Shown: positions 46,436-55,824, counted from the stretch's first letter. The stretch: 64,000 nucleotides of DNA from JBPOFM01 sp051252455 (GCA_051252455.1 JBPOFM010000001.1:682001-746000), one strand, 5' to 3'. Numbers and translations are program-made. The notes: a model not told the origin generated them from the sequence alone.

Positions 46436-47312
46436 TTGGATGTTGCTTTTTGTAATTACGATTAATACGCTTCACCATTTTTTCTTCCTTGGAATCTACC
46501 CAAGATTGGCCAAAGACACGACGCATTAAATTCTCAAATGTTCGCATAAACATAATATTTTTGAATAGCTCTGCCAAACGTCCTGGTTTACGTGGAAAGG
46601 CTCGCAAGGTCATGGAAAATCCACCATCATCATAAGTTATGTAATGCCAATAGCCACTCGGCATATACAGCGCGTCTCCATGTTTCATCGTCACGGAAAT
46701 GCCTTCAGCCTTCTGTAACATAGGATATTGATCAAAATCAGGATTGTCCATATCGATGGTTTCGAGATTATGAACCGTAAAAGGCACTTTGTATAAATGC
46801 TTCGCTTGGTCTGGCGCAAATAATGTGACCTGTTTATTGCCATGAAAATGGACATGCAGCAAATCTGCTAAATCCATATCGTAATGCGCCAACACTTTAG
46901 AACCTTTTCCTCCAAAAAACATGACAGGTAATTTTTTGAAAAACTTCAAACCAATATCTGGATAGCTAAAATCTTTGGTCAGTTCTGGCATTTTCTGAAG
47001 CACATTGAAGAAGAACATTCTCAAATCCGTTGGTTGCGTTTTGAGGAGGTCGATATATGCTTTCAGCTTCATCTTTTTAGCAGGAACGACGGAGTTTTGG
47101 CGTCCTTTTGTGGGCTCGTTGTTATAAAGAGGCACAATTTGGTCGCCTGCTAAACTTTGGATATAATCGAGATTCCATTTTTCATAAGCAGGCCAATCTT
47201 TGGTTAAGTCCTCAATCAAAACTGGTTTTTGAGGCTTGTAAAACTGCTCTATAAAATCTGCTTTGCTGATAGATTTTATTCGTGTAATCGGTATGGTTTT
47301 GATTTTGCCCAT
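46428..47312 (-). CDS. JmjC/cupin-8-like iron-dependent oxygenase-fold protein
   Basis: 294 aa from the ATG at 47312, which is 1 bp after the MMPL stop. The cupin-8 fold is visible: entry QFYKPQKPVLIEDLTKDWPAYEKW, metal ligands in LAHYDMDLADLLHVHFHG (HxD) and the second His in MPSGYWHYIT. Members hydroxylate proteins or small molecules using Fe(II) and 2-oxoglutarate. The substrate is not predictable. It overlaps the C45 gene by eight bases. Confidence 0.8.
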   Translation of the reverse strand: MGKIKTIPITRIKSISKADFIEQFYKPQKPVLIEDLTKDWPAYEKWNLDYIQSLAGDQIVPLYNNEPTKGRQNSVVPAKKMKLKAYIDLLKTQPTDLRMFFFNVLQKMPELTKDFSYPDIGLKFFKKLPVMFFGGKGSKVLAHYDMDLADLLHVHFHGNKQVTLFAPDQAKHLYKVPFTVHNLETIDMDNPDFDQYPMLQKAEGISVTMKHGDALYMPSGYWHYITYDDGGFSMTLRAFPRKPGRLAELFKNIMFMRTFENLMRRVFGQSWVDSKEEKMVKRINRNYKKQHPSA

Positions 47313-47313
47313 A

Positions 47314-49746
47314 TCAATGCTCCTTTTTATCAAAAATAAGAAGTTTAAATAACAATGGTTGAATCGTGAAAGCAATTAACATAGCTGTGAGAATTCCAAT
47401 CATAGAGACCATCGAAATGGACTTCAGGGCTGGGTGTTTTGCTAATATTAAAACACCAATCCCCAGAATAGTTGTTATTACGGAAAGTAACACAGAGGTT
47501 TTATGCGTAGTCAGAACATGCGCTTTATGATCATTTGCCAACAATCCATTGGTCATAAAAATGCTGTAATCAACTCCCAATCCAAAAATAAATGACGAAA
47601 TCAAGATACTAAAAATATTGAATTCCATTTTGAGAATTCCCATAATTCCAATGGTAATCAACCATGTAATTGCAATGGGAAGTGCCGTTACCAAAGTTAA
47701 TTTCCAATTTCGGTAAAACACTAATAACAAGACCAAGACTATTGCAAAACAATACCCGATCAGGTTGTGGAAATCGGATTTTAAATGTCCAAGCAATGTT
47801 TCGTTGAGGTTTTGTCGGTCGATCACCATCGCATGCTGCGTATTTTTGAAATGGTCTTTTACGAATAGAACTTGTTCTTCGTCAACTTTCACAATTGAAG
47901 TTATGGTATAAAAATCACTGTCAGAGGCTATAAAATCTTCGGTCGGGATAGCGCTCATCGTTTTGAAACTTTCAGCAGTTATAGGTTTGAATTCGGTTTT
48001 TAATAAGGCATAAAATTCTTGAAACGTGGTGCGTTTAAATCCAAATGCATTTCCACTTTCTATCAATTGAGCTTCAGTTTGAATTACTTTTTCCTCTGTC
48101 CAATAGTTTTTCCAAATCGAAATCTTCATCTGTTGTGATTTTTCAGAAGTCACCAGAGCGCCAACAGAATTAAAACTGATGATTTTTTGTTGTGATTCCA
48201 ATTGGCTCAACTTGTCAAAAACACCATCGTTTACTTCCAAAGCACCTTGTATCGAATTTCCATAAGCAATAATATACAAGGATTTTGAGGTTTCGTTGGT
48301 CAGGCTGTCGAGCTGTTTTTCAGCTTCTTTTAAATGTTGAGGTTCATAGTTTAATTTGGAAATATCATTGTTGAAATTTACATTTCCATAGGTAAACACG
48401 CTGATGATTAGAAGTAAAAGAATGCCACCAATAATGACTTTATTTTTGTGAAATTGGTAGGCTGCAATCGTATCTATAAAGGTTGATTTTCGTTTCGTTC
48501 TGGCTGCATTTAGTTTATAAACCTGCGGAATGAAAACCAATGCAAATACGGAAGCGCCCAAAACACTTATGGCAGCAAAAATCCCCAAATCTTGCAAAGC
48601 CTGCGAATCAATAAAGAGTAAACACAAAAATGCCAAGGCCGTCGTAACACTACTCATCAAAATTGGTTTTGAGACATCGCTGTATAGCGTATCGATGGTG
48701 TCGTTATTTCGAATATGTGTCAGCACGTGCAACGAATAGTCGAGCGTTACACCCAATAGAACAGCACCAATTCCTAGAGAAATTGCAGAAATATCGTGTC
48801 TAATTAAAGATAAAATGGACACAGCAAGTAGACCCCCAAAAAGTGTCGGAATTAAAAGAATGATGGGAATGCTCAATTTTCGATAGAAAAACACAAAAAG
48901 CAACAGTAAAACAAATAGAGCAAGCGTCACTGTCAACTGAATATCCTTTTTTATTTGTTGCGCATTCGCGACTGCAATCAAGGTGCCGCCAAACAATTCA
49001 CTATTTATTTTGCCTGCATATTCAATATTTAAATCATTTTGAAATTGATAAAGTTGATCTGCAAATAATTCGTTTGTGTCGGTTTCGCTGGACTTATGTT
49101 TTGGTGTGATGAACAACAGTAAATTTTGTTCGTCTTTACTTACCAAAAACCCGTTTTTTAGTTCGAAATCGTCATTGAATCCCAATTGCTTCAACTGTTT
49201 CAATCCCAGTATAGAAATTCCCAAAGGGTCTTTGATAATCGTTTTTTTTGCGATCAAACCAGAAGGCGATGCCAAAATTTTATAATTCGATTCGGTCAAT
49301 GCCTTAATGGAGTCCTTTTCGAGCTTGTTTGAAATGACTTTGTAGTCAGTATCTGAAAGAAATAGTGGAGCGTTTTCAAATATAAAATCCAAGGTTTCAA
49401 AAATGGTTTCATCTTCTACTTTACCTTGAATGTCTATAATATAGTCTGAAGAATTAGAGTTTAAACTGTCTAAAAATTGTTGTGCATAGTCCGTTAAATC
49501 TTCAAGTGTTCCTTCTGATTCTCTCTTAATATTAATTATGATTTTATCACTGAATTGAGCCGTATTGAGTACTTTTTGAAGCTGCTCGTTATCAGCATTT
49601 ATTGGAATCAATTTGGAAATATCTTCATCAAACTTGATTTGTGAAGCCGTCCAGATTAGTCCAGAAAAAACAAGAATTAAGAGAATTAACGCAACAACTT
49701 TGTTCTTTTGGATGTTTTGATATGTCTTATTTAAAAACTTAATCAT
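47314..49746 (-). CDS. MMPL/RND-superfamily exporter
   Basis: 810 aa from the ATG at 49746. A first transmembrane helix (VALILLILVFSGLIW) is followed by a large extracytoplasmic loop. Five further helices with GAVLLGVTLDYSLHVLTHI come next, then a second half with a loop and FGLGVDYSIFMTNGLLAN near the end. This MMPL/SSD arrangement is used by lipid and pigment exporters. In flexirubin/aryl-polyene loci such a gene is thought to move the polyene lipid to the outer membrane. It overlaps the GT2 stop by eight bases. Confidence 0.9.
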   Translation of the reverse strand: MIKFLNKTYQNIQKNKVVALILLILVFSGLIWTASQIKFDEDISKLIPINADNEQLQKVLNTAQFSDKIIINIKRESEGTLEDLTDYAQQFLDSLNSNSSDYIIDIQGKVEDETIFETLDFIFENAPLFLSDTDYKVISNKLEKDSIKALTESNYKILASPSGLIAKKTIIKDPLGISILGLKQLKQLGFNDDFELKNGFLVSKDEQNLLLFITPKHKSSETDTNELFADQLYQFQNDLNIEYAGKINSELFGGTLIAVANAQQIKKDIQLTVTLALFVLLLLFVFFYRKLSIPIILLIPTLFGGLLAVSILSLIRHDISAISLGIGAVLLGVTLDYSLHVLTHIRNNDTIDTLYSDVSKPILMSSVTTALAFLCLLFIDSQALQDLGIFAAISVLGASVFALVFIPQVYKLNAARTKRKSTFIDTIAAYQFHKNKVIIGGILLLLIISVFTYGNVNFNNDISKLNYEPQHLKEAEKQLDSLTNETSKSLYIIAYGNSIQGALEVNDGVFDKLSQLESQQKIISFNSVGALVTSEKSQQMKISIWKNYWTEEKVIQTEAQLIESGNAFGFKRTTFQEFYALLKTEFKPITAESFKTMSAIPTEDFIASDSDFYTITSIVKVDEEQVLFVKDHFKNTQHAMVIDRQNLNETLLGHLKSDFHNLIGYCFAIVLVLLLVFYRNWKLTLVTALPIAITWLITIGIMGILKMEFNIFSILISSFIFGLGVDYSIFMTNGLLANDHKAHVLTTHKTSVLLSVITTILGIGVLILAKHPALKSISMVSMIGILTAMLIAFTIQPLLFKLLIFDKKEH

Positions 49747-50938
49747 GAGCCCACACTGCTTTTTTGTCAACTATTGAGAAAAGTAGATAGCCAAAACCAC
49801 CAAAAATCACTGCGCAAGAAACTGATAATGTGATACTTCCTATAAGGTAGGATTTGAGATTTTGAACCAAGTCTATATTATTCACAATAGTGCTCAATTC
49901 GTAATTTGTATCAATTCCTAAAACCCAATTCCCTGTCTGCAAACTAAAAAGTAAAACGAACGGAATGAAAGGCGGCAAGCTGATGTTGCTAAACGCGAAT
50001 GAAATTACCTTATTCAATTTGAGAAAAATCGCCAAGAAAATGACAATAATCGTATGAAAACCCCAAAGTGGTGACAAGCCGATAAAAACGCCCAAGGCAA
50101 TGGACAACGCTTTCTTTCTTGGGGAATCCTGATGTCCTAAAAAGTCTTCAACAATAAAACGTTTAAGGCCTTTTTTTTTTAGTTTTCTATAAAGATTTTG
50201 AGGTGTGATGTAAAACAATCGAACCAATAAAAACCAAGTGTATAGAACGACCATCCGAGCAATATCCATAAAAGGTCGAAAATGAGACACACGTTCGCTC
50301 ATGTCATATAGCACACGAATAGGCACATGGATTATGTCTGCTCCTGCCCAGTAAGATTTAACAATGGCTTCAATTTCAAATTCGAACTTCTTGGTCGATT
50401 TCATAAAGCGAATAGCCTCCATAAACTTGATAGGATACAAGCGAAAACCAGATTGTGAATCGTGAAGTTTAAGTCCTGTTGCGGCTTTCATCCAAAACGT
50501 GGACACACGATTTCCTTTGGCGCTTCTTGCTAAAACATCAGCTTCATTCATATTGCGGTCGCCAATGATCAGGATGTTTTTGTTTTCGGAAGCGTCCAAT
50601 GCCTCGATAAAATTGGGAATGTCAGATGGGAAATGTTGGCCATCTGTATCTAAAGTAATTGCGTAGTCAAAACCTATGGAAACGGCGTGTTTAAATCCTA
50701 TTTTTAGGGCATTTCCTTTTCCAACATTTTTCGGTTGATGCAGTTGGACAATTTGAGGATAATTACTTAAAATATCTTTCGTCGCATCCGTAGAGCCATC
50801 ATTCACTACAATGATATCAGAGGTGTACGTCAAAACGCCATCAATAACTCGCTGCAACGTTTTTGGATTATTGTACGTCGGCAAAACTACGCAACAGCGA
50901 TAGGTTTTTAGTTTGGATGTAATATCGGCAGGTTCCAT
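49739..50938 (-). CDS. GT2 glycosyltransferase fused to DUF2062 membrane domain
   Basis: 399 aa. Residues 14-230 are a GT2 domain of the dolichol-phosphate mannosyltransferase type: VVLPTYNNPKTL, VVNDGSTDATKDI, and the DxD motif TLDTDGQHF (D97, D99). Residues about 265-390 form DUF2062 (KKALSIALGVFIGLSPLWGFHT) with several membrane helices. This fusion occurs repeatedly in flavobacterial pigment loci. It probably glycosylates a lipid-linked intermediate at the inner membrane. Confidence 0.88.
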   Translation of the reverse strand: MEPADITSKLKTYRCCVVLPTYNNPKTLQRVIDGVLTYTSDIIVVNDGSTDATKDILSNYPQIVQLHQPKNVGKGNALKIGFKHAVSIGFDYAITLDTDGQHFPSDIPNFIEALDASENKNILIIGDRNMNEADVLARSAKGNRVSTFWMKAATGLKLHDSQSGFRLYPIKFMEAIRFMKSTKKFEFEIEAIVKSYWAGADIIHVPIRVLYDMSERVSHFRPFMDIARMVVLYTWFLLVRLFYITPQNLYRKLKKKGLKRFIVEDFLGHQDSPRKKALSIALGVFIGLSPLWGFHTIIVIFLAIFLKLNKVISFAFSNISLPPFIPFVLLFSLQTGNWVLGIDTNYELSTIVNNIDLVQNLKSYLIGSITLSVSCAVIFGGFGYLLFSIVDKKAVWAHD

Positions 50939-50957
50939 TACAGACTGTTGGTAGGGA

Positions 50958-51329
50958 TTATTTTTTTACAAATGTAACATTACATTTCAATACCGAGCTT
51001 CCGTCTTCAAAAGTTGTGGTGTTTTTCACTTTGAACAATTCATTTTCAATCGTATAGCCAATGTTGAAAATAAGAATCGATTGCTCACTCGGATTGACTA
51101 AATTCAAAAACTTAATTTGAGAAGACGATTGTATTTGGAGTGATTCATCAAGATGGTTTTCTAATCCGTTTTTAATAATTTGAAGCATCGCAACTCCAGG
51201 GGTTACAGGGAAATTTGGAAAATGACCTTTAAAAATTTTATGATTTTCATGAAGTTTCACAATCATTTCGAATGAATGGTCATCGAGTGATTTCAAGTCT
51301 TTAACCTTATAAAAATCGTCTAACAACAT
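50958..51329 (-). CDS. FabZ-like hot-dog dehydratase (ApeI-type partner)
   Basis: 123 aa, single hot-dog fold. The FabZ motif is HKIFKGHFPNFPVTPGV with the catalytic His36 retained. The acidic residue that normally follows (Glu/Asp in FabZ/FabA) is replaced by Gln50 (GVAMLQ). In aryl-polyene systems two such proteins, ApeI and ApeP, work as a heterodimer. The other hot-dog protein here (58449-58901) keeps the acid and lacks the His. It is 4 bp from the LolA-like gene. Confidence 0.82.
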   Translation of the reverse strand: MLLDDFYKVKDLKSLDDHSFEMIVKLHENHKIFKGHFPNFPVTPGVAMLQIIKNGLENHLDESLQIQSSSQIKFLNLVNPSEQSILIFNIGYTIENELFKVKNTTTFEDGSSVLKCNVTFVKK

Positions 51330-51333
51330 ACTT

Positions 51334-51969
51334 TTAAATCTTGAATTCTGAATCAGAAATTGTTGTGTTCAATTGTTTGTTCTTGAAGAGAATCAAGGTG
51401 TAATCTTCGTTTGGCTCTAAAAGTTTCACTTCATTGACTTGGGCTGATTCCTTATCAAATTTCAATTCAAACGACGCTATAAATTTCTTCATTCGCTTAT
51501 CCTTTGGAATGAACTTAACCAAATAATCTTGAGCGATTTTAAAATAGGAAATCTCAAATTGCGATTCATCAAACATGTCGCCTTTGATACTATTGACAAT
51601 CAGAGTATTCAAGCTTCGAAACATGCGATTGGAGCTTAAATCCATTTCGTCTTTTTTGCCCTCATTGTTGACCGATAATTTGTCTTCCTTAAAGATTGCG
51701 ACATTTTTATAAGGTTTTACATATTCCCATTTGACTAGATTCGGTGCCTTAAAAGTCAGTTTTCCTTCAGAAATGATAGCATTATCTAAAACGCTTATTT
51801 GTTTGGTTTGCGTAAAATCACTTCGAATGCTTTTAGTGGTTCGCGCTGTTTTCTGGACTTTTTCCTTGAAGGATTTTTGTTCTGATGCAGACATTTTTTC
51901 CTGCGAAAAAGCCTTGAGATTTGTCGCGACAATTAATAATAAGCTGAATATATACAGTCTATACTTCAT
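51334..51969 (-). CDS. LolA-like outer-membrane lipoprotein carrier
   Basis: 211 aa. A signal peptide (MKYRLYIFSLLLIVATNLKAFS) directs it to the periplasm. LolA fold features are FTQTKQISVLDNAIISEGKL, FKAPNLVKWEYVKPYKNVAIF and the final hydrophobic core strands (LIL, FKNKQLN). In aryl-polyene and flexirubin operons a LolA-like protein is thought to carry the lipid pigment across the periplasm. Its first codons overlap the end of the upstream deacetylase gene by eleven bases. Confidence 0.88.
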   Translation of the reverse strand: MKYRLYIFSLLLIVATNLKAFSQEKMSASEQKSFKEKVQKTARTTKSIRSDFTQTKQISVLDNAIISEGKLTFKAPNLVKWEYVKPYKNVAIFKEDKLSVNNEGKKDEMDLSSNRMFRSLNTLIVNSIKGDMFDESQFEISYFKIAQDYLVKFIPKDKRMKKFIASFELKFDKESAQVNEVKLLEPNEDYTLILFKNKQLNTTISDSEFKI

Positions 51970-52726
51970 TGATTAATTCGTTAATGGTGACCATTTCATA
52001 GTCGTGTTTTTCGAGGAATTGCAACAACTGTTCCAAAACATATTCGATATGTTCATGTGTGTCGTGGAGCAAAATTACAGAACCAGGTTTAACGTCCTTC
52101 AGAATCCTTTTAAGAATTTTTTCACGATTTCCAAGCGCTGTATCAAAAGAACGAATATTCCAACCGACCAACTTATGGCCTGTTACTTTAATCGCCTTGG
52201 CAAGATTTGGAGTAGTTACACCAAAAGGAGGGCGGAATAGAGTCGTTTTTTTACCGATAACTTTAAAAATCGCTTGGTCGGTTTTTTTTAATTCGTCCAA
52301 CCAACTTTCTGTAGATTTAAAATCGATGGTTGTGCCATGCGTGTACGAATGATTTCCGATGTCGTGCCCATCAGCATCTATCTGTTTTAGAAGTTCGGGA
52401 TGTTTTTTGATTTGTCTTCCTATGCAGAAAAAACTTGCCTTTGCATGGTAATCATTTAAAAGTTGTAAGACTTTTGGTGTGAACTCTAGATGCGGTCCGT
52501 CGTCAAAAGTAATGGCGATTTTTTTTGATTTTATGTGATTGTTTGAGGTGAATGCTTTTAAAAACAGTTTCCAACTCATGGAGAAACTTCCAATTAAAAC
52601 CAGCCAAAAGAAAGTTGAAAAAAGTAAAACATACCACCAAACAGACACAAAAAGTATAGGCTCGCAAATGAGGAGAATTACGAAAAGCGCCAAGGCTGTC
52701 CACGCAATATATTTGAAATTTAACAT
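51959..52726 (-). CDS. NodB-type polysaccharide deacetylase, membrane-anchored
   Basis: 255 aa. Two or three N-terminal hydrophobic segments (about 7-50) are followed by a NodB domain with the metal triad D76 (TFDDGPH), H126 and H130 (HDIGNHSYTH), and the later motifs RPPFGVTTPN and SVILLHDT. It removes an acetyl group from a saccharide; in this locus it could act on the sugar added by the GT2 enzyme. The stop overlaps the LolA-like gene and the start overlaps the upstream ketosynthase-like gene. Confidence 0.87.
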   Translation of the reverse strand: MLNFKYIAWTALALFVILLICEPILFVSVWWYVLLFSTFFWLVLIGSFSMSWKLFLKAFTSNNHIKSKKIAITFDDGPHLEFTPKVLQLLNDYHAKASFFCIGRQIKKHPELLKQIDADGHDIGNHSYTHGTTIDFKSTESWLDELKKTDQAIFKVIGKKTTLFRPPFGVTTPNLAKAIKVTGHKLVGWNIRSFDTALGNREKILKRILKDVKPGSVILLHDTHEHIEYVLEQLLQFLEKHDYEMVTINELINEV

Positions 52727-53739
52727 CGTCTCAACAAGATAAAACTATGGTCACGACCTTTAAACTGGTTGTATAAAAGTAGCGTTTTAATCTCTGATTT
52801 TGGTGAATTTTTTTGAAGCGATCCGCTTGGTATCTCTTTTGATTTTAGAATTTCACAACCAAGAAACAATCCGAAAGCCGAAGCCGTATAAAATTCACCA
52901 CACCATTTTTTAAATGGTACAATTGGAACTGAGTCAGAAAACATAGAAGCCAATTCGTCATAATACGAATCATAGACGTCACCATTGGTTCCTAAAATTA
53001 ACGCATCTATATCTGAAGAATTCAAATTATTGTCCTTTAAAAAAACTTGAATGTTTTTGTTAACAGCTTCTTTCGAGATTGAACTAAAAGTTTGAATGTC
53101 TAATAATTCAACACCATTATCTATACTTTCAGAAGACATCAAAAAAAACGAGGCGCCTTCACCAAAAGGAAGGCTGATGCCGTCAGAAGTTTTGTCTTCC
53201 ATCATTCGCACGGCATCGATGATTTCAGTGCCCAGTTCATCTACACCACCAACCAAGATATTTCGAGCTTCGTTTTGACTCAATAGTAAATGGGCGTCTA
53301 GGAGAGCAGACTCAAACGACAACGAACCATGAACATACGTATTGTTATATGCTTTACATTTTAAATTTAAGGCGATTTGCGCACCAACAGTGTTGTGCGT
53401 TGATTGAATAAAAGCCGTTGGCGTTAAAAATTCCTCTTCATTTTCGATGATGGCGTTCAAAAATTTTTCGGTGTCTTCGATACATCCCATACCTGTGCCA
53501 GTCAAAATGGCGTCTGGTTGTTGAAGCTTTGCGATTTGAAGTGCTTTGGTTGCGGTTGCCACTCCCATTTTCACACCAGTTGCCATTCGGCGCAAGGCGA
53601 TTGGAGAAATAAAGTTTTTGTAATTTGGATGAATTGCTTCAACTTTTTTACCTGAAATAAGATGCAGTTCCAAAGATTCCGTTTCAAAACTGTGTTGAGC
53701 GGAAATGGAGGCAGCGCTATGGATATAACAAGGCTTCAT
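52720..53739 (-). CDS. Ketosynthase-like protein lacking the triad (chain-length-factor-like, ApeC type)
   Basis: 339 aa from the ATG at 53739, which overlaps the stop of the ketosynthase gene upstream by four bases. The thiolase fold is recognisable (GTGMGCIEDTEKFLNA, THNTVGAQIAL). The catalytic Cys is replaced: YVHGSLSFESAL has Ser139 at the Cys position. The first His motif is changed to LILGTNGDVYDS and the second to KKWCGEFYTASAF. It is therefore expected to be a non-condensing partner that sets chain length, like ApeC with ApeO. Confidence 0.82.
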   Translation of the reverse strand: MKPCYIHSAASISAQHSFETESLELHLISGKKVEAIHPNYKNFISPIALRRMATGVKMGVATATKALQIAKLQQPDAILTGTGMGCIEDTEKFLNAIIENEEEFLTPTAFIQSTHNTVGAQIALNLKCKAYNNTYVHGSLSFESALLDAHLLLSQNEARNILVGGVDELGTEIIDAVRMMEDKTSDGISLPFGEGASFFLMSSESIDNGVELLDIQTFSSISKEAVNKNIQVFLKDNNLNSSDIDALILGTNGDVYDSYYDELASMFSDSVPIVPFKKWCGEFYTASAFGLFLGCEILKSKEIPSGSLQKNSPKSEIKTLLLYNQFKGRDHSFILLRRC

Positions 53740-54959
53740 ACTTTGGAAAAAATTAAGGTAGAACAATTGCCTCCAAATCCGAAGGAATTTGAAAGAACAT
53801 GCTGAAGGTTTTTTTGTTTCAAAACGGTCGTTGGCACCAATCCTGTTGCTGGGATTTTCGTCTTAAAATTTAAGTTTGGAAATATAGATTGTTCCTGAAT
53901 GGACATAACAGAAAACACGGCTTCAATAGCTCCAGTGGCTGCCAACGTATGTCCTGTAAATGCTTTTGTGGAACTAAAATCAGGAATTAATTCCCCAAAA
54001 ACACGCTTAATGGCGACACTTTCTGATAAATCGTTATTTGGCGTTGCAGTTCCATGCGCGTTGATGTAATCGATTTTGGTGGAATTCAAATTGGCAACAC
54101 TTAGAGCTTTTTGCATCGCCAAAAATGCACCTTCTCCTGTCTCGGAAGAAGCGGTGTGATGAAAGGCATCATTAGCGTTTCCATAACCAGATAGGCGTGC
54201 CAAAACTTTCTTATTCTCTTTTTCAACCATTTCGTCAGACTCCAAAACCAAATACGCAGCAGCTTCACCTAGATTTAGACCTTTGCGGTTGGCATCAAAA
54301 GGCGCACAAATTTCATCGGAAAGTATCATTAATGACTTGAAACCATTAATGGTAAACTTCGATAATGCATCTGTTCCACCTACGATGACACGATCCAGTT
54401 TTCCAGCAGTAATCAGTCGCGCACCGAGCATAATGGCGTTGGCAGCAGAAGAACAGGCAGTGCTTATGGTCGTAACAAAATCCGTAATTTCAAGTTCGTC
54501 GGCAATTTTTTGAGTCCCATCACCTAGATGGTGGCTCGCAATATATTTTTGAGCTTCAGCTTGGGTTTGAAATCCTTTAAAATACCGCTCGGTCATGTCC
54601 ATGCCACCCACTGATGTCGAAGAAATAAAACCTGTTCTGATGTTTTTATCAATTTGCAGGTTTGCATTTGCAACCGCCTCTTTGGCAGCAATCAATCCCA
54701 ATAAAGTGGTTCTGGTAAAGTTGTTGTCTTTGGGAAGTTTCAGGCTGAAAATAAGTTCTTCATTGGTCAACTCAATTTCACCAACCTTTATTTGGGACGC
54801 CTGTTTTGAATGGATATTTTGTAAATCACCAATGCCAGATTTGGATGACAACAGCGCATTTTTGTTGGCTTCAAGAGTGTTTCCAATAGCGGAAATGATG
54901 CCCATTCCAGTAATGGCAATTCCTTTGTTTTGGATATTATTTCGACCTGTGTTCGTCAA
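53736..54959 (-). CDS. Beta-ketoacyl-ACP synthase, active (KAS II/ApeO-like)
   Basis: 407 aa with TTG start at 54959 (the frame overlaps the ACP gene). The triad is complete: C169 in TISTACSSAAN, H302 in NAHGTATPNND and H337 in FTGHTLAATGA. Elongates the ACP-bound polyene chain with malonyl-ACP units. Its stop overlaps the start of the triad-less partner by four bases, consistent with stoichiometric synthesis of a heterodimer. Confidence 0.9.
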   Translation of the reverse strand: MTNTGRNNIQNKGIAITGMGIISAIGNTLEANKNALLSSKSGIGDLQNIHSKQASQIKVGEIELTNEELIFSLKLPKDNNFTRTTLLGLIAAKEAVANANLQIDKNIRTGFISSTSVGGMDMTERYFKGFQTQAEAQKYIASHHLGDGTQKIADELEITDFVTTISTACSSAANAIMLGARLITAGKLDRVIVGGTDALSKFTINGFKSLMILSDEICAPFDANRKGLNLGEAAAYLVLESDEMVEKENKKVLARLSGYGNANDAFHHTASSETGEGAFLAMQKALSVANLNSTKIDYINAHGTATPNNDLSESVAIKRVFGELIPDFSSTKAFTGHTLAATGAIEAVFSVMSIQEQSIFPNLNFKTKIPATGLVPTTVLKQKNLQHVLSNSFGFGGNCSTLIFSKV

Positions 54960-55194
54960 TATAAGCGGCTAAAACCGATATGGATTTGAAAATTTCCTTG
55001 CCTTCTTTTGGGTCGGTTAATTGGATGCCAAAATCTTTGTCCAACATTACAATCAATTCCAAGGCATCGATGGAATCCAAACCTAAACCGTCTCCAAAAA
55101 GAGCATCGTTATCATCAATATCAGTAATGGAGATATCTTCTAAATTAAGAATTTCTATGATTTTTTCTTTCAGTTCTTTTTTTAATTCCGTCAT
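54937..55194 (-). CDS. Acyl carrier protein
   Basis: 85 aa. The phosphopantetheine attachment motif is GLDSIDALE with Ser41. The surrounding helices and acidic composition (DDNDALFGDG) are typical of ACPs. It carries the growing aryl-polyene chain. It is the only ACP visible in the operon, while characterised aryl-polyene loci have two. The 3' end overlaps the ketosynthase gene by 23 bases. Confidence 0.92.
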   Translation of the reverse strand: MTELKKELKEKIIEILNLEDISITDIDDNDALFGDGLGLDSIDALELIVMLDKDFGIQLTDPKEGKEIFKSISVLAAYIDEHRSK

Positions 55195-55203
55195 TGGGAC
55201 TTT

Positions 55204-55824
55204 CTATTTATGTGGATATAATCGCTCAATCTCCTCTGGAAGATGTGCAATATTACCATTTTCTGACACCAAATATAAGAAAGCTTCGTAATTATTGTCA
55301 TCAAAATCAACCCAACCACAAAGTACTTTATCAGCTTTGTTGTATTTGAGTAAAAAATCTGCATTGATATGAAGATGTTTTGCGTTGAATTGGTCGAAAA
55401 TTAAAAAGGTGTTTTCGGAATGTAATTGATGTTTAATACTGATTTCGCCCATACAGATATTAGGTAAGGTGTAGACGAAAATTGAGGGGCTTGGATAATA
55501 ATTATTCTTATCGGAAATAGAAATTTGATGTTTAATATCTGTATCTAAACTGGAAGCCTTGTTGGACAAAATGATGGCTATGTTTTCGGTTTTTTCGGAA
55601 TGAAGGCTGTTTTTTTTCAACAAAATATCAGCTGCCAAAAAAGCTAATTTGCTCAAATTATCCATTTTGTAGAATTTGGAATAATTCGTTTCCAGATGAA
55701 TCGTGGCGGATTTAATGAATTTTGAAAACTCTGGTTCGTTATTATAAAAAACAGTGTTTCCATTCAATGAAACCGATTGGTTTTTGATATGGCAATATGC
55801 TTGTATGAAATGATTTTGTGACAA
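55204..55824 (-). CDS. Half-size ketosynthase-like protein (N-terminal thiolase half, no catalytic Cys)
   Basis: 206 aa, TTG start at 55824. The segments KMDNLSKLAFLAADILL and PSPSIFVYTLPNICMGEISIKH match the N-terminal half of KAS/thiolase proteins, and the sequence ends where the C-terminal half would begin. No motif for the active-site Cys is present. Similar short 3-oxoacyl-ACP-synthase-like genes occur in flavobacterial pigment loci. It may be a structural partner of one of the ketosynthases. It lies 9 bp before the ACP gene. Confidence 0.7.
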   Translation of the reverse strand: MSQNHFIQAYCHIKNQSVSLNGNTVFYNNEPEFSKFIKSATIHLETNYSKFYKMDNLSKLAFLAADILLKKNSLHSEKTENIAIILSNKASSLDTDIKHQISISDKNNYYPSPSIFVYTLPNICMGEISIKHQLHSENTFLIFDQFNAKHLHINADFLLKYNKADKVLCGWVDFDDNNYEAFLYLVSENGNIAHLPEEIERLYPHK

